A stretch of 64,000 nucleotides of DNA, taken from contig JANQAK010000001.1 of the NCBI GenBank assembly GCA_024707075.1, forward strand, positions 310,001 through 374,000. The letters are read 5' to 3'. Both the position numbers and the translations under genes were made by a program. Of this stretch, positions 1 through 8,613 are shown piece by piece. Under the pieces are notes generated by a model. It saw only the letters and a program-made list of their open reading frames with translations. It made no database searches and was not told the DNA's origin. Each line of letters starts with the position of its first letter. The stretch's first letter is position 1. Origin of the DNA: Afipia sp. Its GTDB lineage: Bacteria; Pseudomonadota; Alphaproteobacteria; Rhizobiales; Xanthobacteraceae.

Positions 1-1035
1 ATCCCGCTCGGCTATGAGGCCAAGAACAAGAAACTCATCATCAACTCGAAAGAAGCCGAAACCGTTCGCACCATCTTCAAGCAGTATCTGGAGCTGAAAT
101 CCTTCAGTCTGCTGGTTCAGGATCTCGACCGCCGGGGTATCGTCACCAAACGTCGTGAGACCAAAGTGCCAAAATACCGCGGCGGCATCCCATTCACCTA
201 TGGTCCCCTCGCCCATGTCCTGAAGAATCGCGTGTACCTTGGCGAGGTACATCATGGCGGCAATTGGTATGCCGCCGAGCACAAGCCGATCCTCGATCAG
301 AAAACCTTCGATCAAGTCCAAGCACTTCTCGCCGAAAACCGTGTAACCACCGAAACGAGGCGATCGACTGGCTGCGCACTGCTAACTGGGAAGCTTCGTG
401 ACGACCGTGGCAACCGCATGAGCCCAAGCTTTACGGTCAAGAACGGAATTCGTTATCGGTTCTACATCTCAAGGGCCGTTCTACATGGCAGAAAGACACA
501 GGCTGGTTCAGTCGCTCGCATTTCCGCGCAGTTGATCGAAGACATTATCATCAGCGCCATACGAGAACGCCTCGCACTCGGCGCGCAAACACCTGACGAT
601 CAGCTCAGAAGTCATGTCGTGGATTCAGTTGCTGAAGTGGTCGTTTACCCTAGGAAGATCACGATCAGCCTTCAGCCGGACAATTCGGAAGTCATCAATA
701 TCCCATGGCGAGCACCGATCAAGAATGCTCCCCCGCCAGCCCCGCCGTCGGCCAATACCGATCAGCCAGAGCCCAAGCTTTTGCAAGCGATCGTCCGGGC
801 TCACGCCTGGTTGCGCGATCTGCAGAACAACAAGTTTGAGAGCGTCGAAGCGCTAGCAGCTTCAGTGAAGCTGCATCCCAAAGTGGTGCGGCAGGAATTG
901 CGCTATGCGTTCGTGGCGCCTTCTATTACCGAGACAATTTTGACCGGCGATCAGTCGCCAATGCTCACGCTGGCGCGGATTCCAAAGACCCTGCCCCTGA
1001 CCTGGTCCGGACAGTGCCGCGTCCTTGGGTTCTGA
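1..1035 (+). CDS. Large serine recombinase, C-terminal part (5' truncated by window edge)
   Basis: The reading frame is already open at base 1 and runs to TGA at 1033-1035, so the start and the N-terminal resolvase catalytic domain lie outside the window. What is visible is the recombinase domain typical of large serine recombinases (GYEAKNKKL near the left edge, then GPLAHVLKNRVYLGE), followed by a zinc-ribbon-like stretch without obvious cysteine pairs and a basic C-terminal helix region. Such enzymes integrate and excise phages or conjugative elements through a serine nucleophile. The neighbour is a convergent Avs-like defence gene, which suggests both belong to accessory DNA separate from the element at 6892-21004. 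The in-frame GTG at 166 is not a convincing start because the coding sequence continues upstream of it. Confidence 0.85.
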   Translation: MPLGYEAKNKKLIINSKEAETVRTIFKQYLELKSFSLLVQDLDRRGIVTKRRETKVPKYRGGIPFTYGPLAHVLKNRVYLGEVHHGGNWYAAEHKPILDQKTFDQVQALLAENRVTTETRRSTGCALLTGKLRDDRGNRMSPSFTVKNGIRYRFYISRAVLHGRKTQAGSVARISAQLIEDIIISAIRERLALGAQTPDDQLRSHVVDSVAEVVVYPRKITISLQPDNSEVINIPWRAPIKNAPPPAPPSANTDQPEPKLLQAIVRAHAWLRDLQNNKFESVEALAASVKLHPKVVRQELRYAFVAPSITETILTGDQSPMLTLARIPKTLPLTWSGQCRVLGF

Positions 1036-1198
1036 TCGGATTCATCCAATGTTATGGAACTCTTTCCAAACTGCCAGAACACTCAGCTTATGAGCCTCAC
1101 CCAAAGATCAAATTGCCCTGAAAAGTTCCATTTTCATATGGGTTACCATTAGTTACGACACACCACGTACCAAACATGTGCCTGCAAAAAGAACTCGA

Positions 1199-4100
1199 TT
1201 AAGCTGCAGAGCCCTGCACCCGCCGGAAAGCCTCGTCTTGTTCGAGCGCCGCGCTGCGACGGTCTCCGAGATCAATCAATGCGTCTAGCAGCCTTAACAA
1301 GCCCCGCGCCCGGTTAACTTCGAGTGGGTAATTCGCTCCGGCGAGGCGCTGGATGATCGCCGCGAGCCGAGCGGGCAGCGACGTACCGATCCAGCTTCCT
1401 TTTGCGTGCTCGATGGAGTTCAGTGCCGCCCCGGCCTGATCGATGAACGCATCCAGAGGATAAGCTGCCCCAGCCTTCTCGCACAAGGTCAGGTACTTTT
1501 GCATGACAAAGGTTGACCAGCCAGCCTCCTTCATGAGCTTCGTGACCAACGGCATGATGATCGCGATATCACTCCAATCGCCATTGGCGAACCGCGCCGC
1601 GCCCGGACAATCGGCTTCGACATTCACTAACAGAAGCGCCTTAATCAGGTCCGGCATATCATAGCCGCTCACTTCCCCTGCGCGGTATCCCTTGGACCTA
1701 AACATTCTGTCAGTGATCACGCGCTGAACGCAGTCATCGAGGACGGGCAAAGTGTTCGCGGGAATATCCTTTGCGTCCATGATGTGGCGCATGACGGTGC
1801 TGCCCGCGAACTCGGCAAGGACGCATAACGCTTCTTCGTTCTCCTGCGAGAACGGTTTGACGAAAGTGTTGGCGCATCCAATCCAGATCGAAGAACGGCA
1901 GGACACGGGCAAACATTTTACCTAGTTCGTGGTCCCATTCGTAAAGATGAGTTTGTTTGTCGCGGCGCTTCTTTTCATCCCGCGCAGGCATCAGCCGTTC
2001 GGCTGTCCAGCGCGCAAGATCGGCGAGCAGCGGTCCGATCTTCTCACGATAAACGTCGGACCTGCACCACTCTTCGAGGGGGAAATGCGCGAAGAGCTTG
2101 GTGGCATATTGTCCGTCGAACGAGCGCTTGGGGTCGGTCCAGTAATCTTCCTCTCGTCGGTTGCGTCTCGATGTTTTCACCCACGCTGGCGGCAACGGCT
2201 CAAAGCCTTCTTCGGCCTCGACACCTAACGCGTGCAGCGCCTTTGCCAGAGCGGCCTTGCGAGCTTCACGGTCTTCGGTGTCGTCGCGCTCGAAGGACTT
2301 TTCGTTCTGAATGGGGTCGATGTAGTGCGCGAGGTCGAACGCGTAATGTGCGGCGACCCATTTCACGTGCGGGTCCGGGTCCAGAAACAGGGCTTGGAAA
2401 GCCATGGTCTGCACGTCTTCGTTAGCGTGGTTCGCAAGCCGGATGAGGCTTGCGGATGATTCCGGACGTGGCGCGCCACTTTTGCGGTCGCGAAACAGCG
2501 CGGTAATAAGTTGGAAAGCCGGATGCCACGGAATCTTCGACCCACGATAATCATCAGGCTCCCGCATCGTAAGAACGCGATCCAACACGTTCCACGCCCA
2601 TGGTTGCTCCGGCGATTCTTTATCGGCGAACAGGATAACGCACGCGGCAATGGCGGAGACGCCGCTTTGAACCGCATGCGGCCCAACCTCGGCGCGCTCA
2701 TCGAACAGGTCGGGGCGGTCGTGCTTCTTGGCGTACTCGATGGCCTTATCGAGCGACCCGCCATCGGCAAGCTTGCCCTCCTTGAGGGATTTCATCGCCC
2801 AGTACAGAACGTGCGATTGACTCAAGGACTCGGTGGCTTTGGCGGCTTTCTGTTGCGCGGCTTCGGGTAGCGGCTTAGGCGGCTCATAACCGATTGCGAA
2901 TTGATTATCTTCCATGTCGTAGCGGCGGTAATTTTCGATATCGCCGAGGCCGCACCAAATCTCGGCCTTCTCTTTCAATTGCTGCGTCAGTTTCGCATGG
3001 CCGCGTTCTTCCTCGACTTCGTACGGCAGGTTTTCCGGAAACGACGCCAACGCATTCTTGAAACGGTCACGCAAGTTGATGTCGCCGCTGATGGCGAAGC
3101 GTAACGCCAATTCGCGCACCTCGTGTTTGCGGTACTCGCGGGTGTCGAGGAACTCCTTCGCCTTTGCTTTTTCGCCCGTCAGTTTGGTAATGAATCCAAG
3201 TCCGAACAGGTCGATGTCTTTTTGCGGCTCTTGAACCAGCCGTGCCATATCGTGTTCCCACAAGCGCTGGCACGTCACGATAGGCAGCGTGATTTCGGAA
3301 ACCTCAAACGTCTCGATGGCCAGACGCAGGCAAAGGCCGAGCGTCGCGTAGCACTCGCTGCCTTCGAGAATATCCTTGATCACGTCGCTGGTCGCGCGGC
3401 CTTTTCCGATTTCCTTGAAGGCCCAATAGCCGAGAGAAAGATAGGCACACTGGAGCAACTCGGAGCCAAGCATACCGAGGCCCCAGCCGAAAACGTGCCA
3501 GTCACCCCAGAACTCCTGCTTGCCCCACGGGAGGTCCAAGACGACAGGGATTGGCGTGCCCCGTTCGCGGCGGCTGAGTTTATGGATTTGACGCCAGGCT
3601 GCGGTCGCGTGGTTCGTCAGTTTCTTGATGAGGCGTAGGCCGACAGCAGGGCTCTCGGCGAGCAGGCTGGCGAAGGGTTCGTGCAGAGCTGATGGCGGAT
3701 GGTAATAGTGATTGTGGGCATCGAGGCCGACGTCATCCAGCCGGAAGTCGCTCATACCCGTCAGAATATGAGGCGACGACAGCGCCATCTGTTCATGGCG
3801 CGAGCGCTTCTCTTTCGGGATATTCCTGATCTCTTCGCGCCACTTGGCTTGTTCTTCATCTTGGCGGCGAAGACGGACAAACTGGTCCTGCGGCAATTCT
3901 TGCAGCAGCTTGGCTTCGGCGACTTTCTCGACCGACTCCGGCGCGACTTCCGCCACGATCGACGTGAAGCCCATCAGATCATCGAACGCAGAACGTAGCA
4001 TCTGCTCGTTGCTGGCGGCGCGTTCAAACAGAGCGACACCGAACTCTGGATAGCTTCGGGCAGACCGGAGGATGGTGCTACGCAATCCGGTTGCGAGACT

Positions 4101-6503
4101 TTTCTGTGCTTCGTGGCCGAGAGCATCCCACTTTCCACGCGGGCGGTCATAACCTTCGGCGTAAATTTCAGTTTCAAGATCGGTGAGCCACGAACTACAC
4201 GTCGCCAGAATTTCTTTTGACCGCTTGTTCTCAATTTCCGACAGCGCGTTCTGCCACACGCCCAATACTTCGAGCGCTTGCGGGATGAGACGCGCGGGAA
4301 GCTTGTCATAGCGCGCGATAATCCAGTCAATCAAGCGTCCCCATGCTTCACCGTCCGAAGGCCATCCAAAAAAATCGGCCAAACGAATGGAATCTATGCC
4401 TTCAACCTTTATCGCCCTTTGCATGACCATGGGACTTGGCACGGTGTGCTGTGCCTGAAACCACACGAACAGTTTCTCGCACAACGCGAAGTCATTGGCC
4501 TCGATGCGTTGCGTGAATTCATCGATGGCGCTCTTGAACGCATTCGTGAACGGCGGCGCGGTAAGCCATTCGCGCTTCCATTGGGCGCGCAACGAAGAGC
4601 TTTCGATCTGGGCTAGTCCAGCAGTCCAACGCCCGGATTCGGTCAGCGCGTCTTGCGCCAGCAAACCCACCACGCGGCCAAGCAAGGGCGGTTCGCCTGC
4701 AGCGGAAAGCGCTGAGGGCCACTTGTCGCCGAGTTCGATGAGCAGACGGAAGAAAACCCACTCAAAGAAGATGTCGTGCGTGAATGAAACCATCGCGCCT
4801 GCACGCTCAAGGCGGATGATGTTATCCGCCTCCAATGCCGCCAGTTGCGCCACGGTTTCCGGCTTCAGATCGCGGACCAAGATTTCCTTGCCGAGATTCC
4901 GTACGCCCTTTTCAGCAAGATCAATGAGCGCGCGCTGGCGTTGCGGCACGGTTTCCGCCATGGCGTCGTGCCCGGCGCGAAGCCACCATGTGTTGATCAG
5001 ATCGGCTTCGGTTTTCGGCTCGGTGTCTTGCGGGATGGCTTTGGCTATCACCGATGCGAAAAACGGACGGCGTGCGACCTGCTCCACGGCTTGGCTGGAG
5101 CTGAAAAGAAGACGGCGCAGATTGGGCTTGGATTTGGCGAGCCGCTCCGCCTCGTCTTCAGAGAAGCCTGTAACCGCTACGCTGCCCATGCCCTTGGCGT
5201 CGTAAAATGGCTTTGGAAACCAGTTCCGGTACGCTTCGAGACCTTGATCGCGAGACGTCGCGAGAACCTTCCAGTGCTTAAGGTTCGGGTCGGCCTCAAT
5301 GGCGCGGATGAGATCGGTGATGATGTGTTGCTGGTCTGGCCGGATACGATCGATACCATCAATGAACAGAATGGGCGTTCCCGTTGCACCGATTTCGGCG
5401 AGCAGATCGGACGCGCTGGCATGTTGCAGACCGAGCGCCGTCGCGAACGTCGTCCAGCTCGTGCCGGGCATCCGGTCATTCTTGAGAAACAAGATGGGCC
5501 CTGACTTCGCAGCGGTGGCGGCGACGTGCTTCAGAACTGCAGATTTGCCGCAACCCGGCAGGCCGCCGATGGAAACAACGCGGTGGAGCTCAAGCTGCCT
5601 TGTTACCTCTTCCTGCAATCCGTCGCGTGGAACATGAAACTCATCGACGGTTTCAGACACGTCGTTGAGCGCTTCGAGCGAGGCGACATTCAGCCGTTTG
5701 ATTTCGTCGCTGAAATTTGGCGCAACCTTCAGTCGCACTGAACCCCGGAGCTGTACCAACAGGGATGATCGCGTCCATTTAGCGGCGTTCGCCGCGCCTT
5801 CGCGCGCGATGCGGCAGAGACGGTCAAAAAGCAGAATGCCTTGCCCGTCGGTATTTTCCGCCACCTGCTCTTGCAGGCGGTTGACGATTTCGGCGCGGAG
5901 CGCGCCGAAATCGTCCAACCCGGCCAAATGAAGCGCAACGAAATTCCGGTAGAAGCTGACTTCTTCTTCGAGGTTGGCGGCTCCGTTAAGGGGCAGCAAC
6001 GCTTCACGCAGTCCCTTGTCGCCAGCTCCTGCAGTGCCGTCAGACGCAAAATACTGCTCGAAGTCCTTGGCGTCGGGGCTCGCTTTGGCCTTGGCGATCA
6101 GCCGTGAAAGGCTGCGGAAGGTTGTGTCCGTGACATGCTCGACGGCAAATCCGCACGCGTCGGTGCCTTTGATGAAGGTGCCGGAAGCTTGTGTCTTCAC
6201 TGCCGCCGCAACGATATTTTTGAATTGCGTATCTAAGCCGCTGATGGTGACGGAGCGCTTAACCTGAAGTTCGAGCGATTTATTCGTGCCCGCGTCGTCG
6301 AGACCGACGATGACGTCATCCATGGGATGACCGTGGCCTTGCCGTTGAACGGCGACGCTGGTGACAATACCTAGCTGTCCTGCCGCGCGCTCATGCCGAA
6401 GCAGATGCGAGAGGTAATAGGCGACGACCGTGTCTTCGTAGGTGAAGCCTGCACCGCCGGTCAGTTCGGTGGAGGCTGATTTTTGTTCGAGTGTGTCGGT
6501 CAA
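1199..6503 (-). pseudogene. Avs-like STAND NTPase with N-terminal Cap4/DUF4297-like nuclease, one frameshift
   Basis: One frame (6503 to 1734, TTG start behind GGACGGGA) encodes 1,589 residues, and a second frame (1912 to 1199) continues the protein. They join if the T3 run on the coding strand at 1863-1865 is read as T2, giving about 1,767 residues. Residues 15-130 look like a PD-(D/E)XK nuclease of the Cap4/DUF4297 type, with D62/D63 and E78-x-Q80-x-K82. A P-loop NTPase follows, with Walker A GLPGCGKS at 314-321 and Walker B ILFIDGIDR near 378-386. The remaining 1,100 or so residues are helical-repeat-like. This order (effector nuclease, STAND NTPase, long sensor repeats) is that of antiviral Avs proteins, which recognise phage proteins and then activate the nuclease. 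That function is inferred from architecture. The break leaves nuclease and NTPase intact but removes about 220 residues of the sensor end; it may be a sequencing error. Confidence 0.72.
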
Positions 6504-6891
6504 GGCGTCCCGTCCGGGAATCGTTCATTCTGAAATGGTTGTTGCGCGCGCGAGCAATATTGGCCGCTCGTGCCTTTATTTAGGCGGCAAGCCATCTGGC
6601 CCAGACGCCGCGATATCCGCTTCGGGTCAACAGTGGACCTTTTGGCAATGATAGCGCAGTTGAGACAGAAATTTCACGCCGTTCTGGCCAGCACTCAGTG
6701 CGATCGAACCGGTCTCTGGCCCAACTCCTCTGAAAACGGGAATATTTTGTGCGAGGGCCGGAGAATAGCGGCCGATTTCAGTCGGGTTGGCAGAAAATCG
6801 GTCTCTGCAGAGAATGCCCTCGCGCGAAAAGCCCGCCATTGGCAGGCCTTTTTCGCAACTAAGAGAGAAATTCTCCGAAAGCCGGACTGGC
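6504..6891. other. Intergenic region between the Avs-like gene and the integrative element
   Basis: No convincing gene is visible; the short frames here lack ribosome-binding sites and family resemblance. The region must contain the promoter of the leftward Avs-like gene and ends at the 48-bp tRNA-Gln 3'-end repeat. Confidence 0.5.
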
Positions 6892-6939
6892 TGGCTGGGG
6901 CGGGAGGATTCTGAACCTCCGCATGGGGGAATCAAAATC
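6892..6939. repeat. Left attachment site: 48-bp tRNA-Gln 3'-end fragment
   Basis: These 48 bases are identical to 20957-21004; the flanking bases differ on both sides (C/T before, A/C after). In tRNA terms the repeat covers the anticodon loop through the CCA end, a usual core for tyrosine integrases that use tRNA 3' halves. Confidence 0.93.
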
Positions 6940-6970
6940 AGGTAAATAGCTGAATTATTTCAACGCCGAT

Positions 6971-7030
6971 TTGGAATCCGAGACCGAATCCGGCTCTAGC
7001 GATTCCAACAAGTTAGCTTGCGATTCCAAA
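6971..7030. promoter_or_regulatory. Candidate arm-type integrase sites, left end
   Basis: Three copies of GATTCCAA (6971-6978 inverted, 7001-7008, 7023-7030) lie within 90 bp of the left att repeat. Two further copies lie at 20880-20888 and 20904-20912, within 80 bp of the right repeat. Repeats at both ends of an element are what arm-type integrase binding sites look like; binding itself is inference. Confidence 0.4.
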
Positions 7031-8233
7031 TGCTCCGCGACCTTGTAGGCGTGCCGTTTCCGCGTGGCGGATAACATTCTCTCTTTCGGTGCGCTTCGCG
7101 TAGCGGGTATAGGATTCTTGCGTCTTGTGCGTCGATAGCGCCCGGCCCTGTCCGTCCGTAAGCTCTGCTTCTTCTAGCTCCGTCATGCCACCGTGACGGC
7201 AGGCGTCCAAGGTGAACAGCGGCGACATTTTCAGCTTCCCACGCACGCGCTGGACGATCTTTTGCATTCCGGAGAAAGAGAATGTTTTGCTTGTGTCGTC
7301 ATCCACGGCCCTAAGAACGAGCGGCACGCCACGCTTCTTAAGATGCGATAGTATCTCTTCGGCCTCTTCATAGAACTTGATTACCGTCCCATCCGGTAAC
7401 GTCTCTTGCAGCGGATGTGGCGCGACGGTGCCGGTCTTATGATGCGCGACTATGATCTTCGTCGGATTGGCCGGGCCTCGATAATCGTTCCATTTGATCG
7501 AACCGGCTATGACATTCTCCGGCCGCTGAAGCCACTCGAAGCAAATCACGGCGATGGCCGCGACTTCCGGCTCTCCAAGGGCAACGGCACCGTGGGCAAA
7601 CGTATAGACTTCATCGCGCGTGACCGCGTGCTTTGTCAGCTTCACGCGGGTTTTCATCGTGACGCCTACCCATGGGTTAGGAACGTCCTTGTTGAATTCC
7701 GCCGGATGCAGTCTATGCACGACGCGCCACGCCTTACGGCAGCAAACAGTCATCTTCTCCGCAACACGAAGCCGGGTCTTGCCGTCACTGTTGACCGTGA
7801 ATTTGTTATAGAGCTTGTCAGCGGCACGGGGGCTAATCGACTTAATAGGAAGACTGCCGATCCGCACGCCTTGCTTATTGAGCGTGTCGCAAACCGCAAG
7901 CATCACCCACTCATAATTGCCGCGCGACCGCTCCGCGACCTTTTCAAGATAGGCATTGCTTTGCTTGTATTCCTTGAAGAGCCAATCCACCGTCCCGACG
8001 CGCGGCGCGCTAGGGCCTTCAACGGGTAGCCCTTTTTGGATGTCGCACCATTCATCAAACTGGCCGTTTAGAACTTCAGCGCGTTTGCACGCTTTCGCGT
8101 AATCTGTGCCAAGAGCTTCGTTCTTGACGGTGCATCCGGCCAATTTGAATTTTCGCGGGATGCAAAAATAATATGCAATCCGGCTGTTCGCGATTTCGCG
8201 CGGCTCCATGTACCGGGGCAATTCCACGGTCAC
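7013..8233 (-). CDS. int: Tyrosine-type site-specific integrase
   Basis: This is a 406-residue protein if the GTG at 8233 is used; that GTG overlaps the TGA of the upstream excisionase-like gene in a four-base GTGA junction. A longer frame to ATG 8308 exists but adds a basic stretch without family resemblance. The N-terminus (VELPRYMEP) resembles rhizobial island integrases. Catalytic residues are visible: first Arg in LQRPENV (about 237), second Arg in DACRHGGM (about 346, where Asp replaces the usual first His of HxxR), and the nucleophile Tyr in QESYTRYAK (about 375). The gene ends 73 bp from the left att copy, so it is the integrase of this element. It catalyses recombination between the tRNA-Gln site and the element. 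Confidence 0.92.
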   Translation of the reverse strand: MTVELPRYMEPREIANSRIAYYFCIPRKFKLAGCTVKNEALGTDYAKACKRAEVLNGQFDEWCDIQKGLPVEGPSAPRVGTVDWLFKEYKQSNAYLEKVAERSRGNYEWVMLAVCDTLNKQGVRIGSLPIKSISPRAADKLYNKFTVNSDGKTRLRVAEKMTVCCRKAWRVVHRLHPAEFNKDVPNPWVGVTMKTRVKLTKHAVTRDEVYTFAHGAVALGEPEVAAIAVICFEWLQRPENVIAGSIKWNDYRGPANPTKIIVAHHKTGTVAPHPLQETLPDGTVIKFYEEAEEILSHLKKRGVPLVLRAVDDDTSKTFSFSGMQKIVQRVRGKLKMSPLFTLDACRHGGMTELEEAELTDGQGRALSTHKTQESYTRYAKRTERENVIRHAETARLQGRGAFGIAS

Positions 8234-8466
8234 AAGTCCTCTGCCGCGTCCCTTATAGGGGCGCTTTCGAACGGGAGAATAGCCGCGTCTAAATCGTCCC
8301 GGAGCCATAGCTGCCGCCTGCCCTCCTTCACGCGCGGCAAGGGATATTCCTTGCCCACGCGCTTGATAAAAGCATCAACGGTACTCTCTCCGCAATAGCC
8401 CGCAGCCATGTCCGCCGCCATACGGCGGGGCCAAGCTCCATTTGGGATCGTTGCGGGCTTCGACAT
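8230..8466 (-). CDS. Excisionase-like small DNA-binding protein
   Basis: A 78-residue protein with the sequence pattern NGAWPRRMAADMAAGY...VDAFIKRVGKEYPLP...LWLRDDLDAAI. This is a winged-helix/AlpA-like fold often found directly upstream of integrases in rhizobial islands. The stop codon overlaps the integrase start, pointing to translational coupling. Directionality factors of this type bend DNA at the att site and favour excision; many also act as transcription regulators. Function is inferred from fold resemblance and position. Its promoter region contains two facing copies of the element-wide TTAATCGTTAGTTG box. Confidence 0.7.
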   Translation of the reverse strand: MSKPATIPNGAWPRRMAADMAAGYCGESTVDAFIKRVGKEYPLPRVKEGRRQLWLRDDLDAAILPFESAPIRDAAEDL

Positions 8467-8524
8467 AGCAGCGGTTTTTCGTCAAGTTTCGCTGCCCAAC
8501 CATCGGCCTCTGCCATGTGCGTTT

Positions 8525-8578
8525 CAACTAACGATTAAGCCCTCAATCAATCCTGCCGCGCCGGTTAATCGTTAGTTG
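8525..8578. promoter_or_regulatory. 14-bp inverted repeat, two copies of element-wide box
   Basis: CAACTAACGATTAA at 8525-8538 and its exact reverse complement at 8565-8578 flank a 26-bp spacer in the gap between the primase gene and the xis-int pair. Single copies of the same motif precede other genes of the element, so this is a likely operator for a shared regulator. Confidence 0.55.
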
Positions 8579-8613
8579 ACACCGCGATTGAGTCGTCCGC
8601 AGCGGCGCTACGA

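Noticed and set aside
1734-1912. Programmed frameshift in the Avs-like gene
   Set aside because: No slippery heptamer with a downstream structure is evident, and similar single-base breaks occur in unrelated genes of the window.
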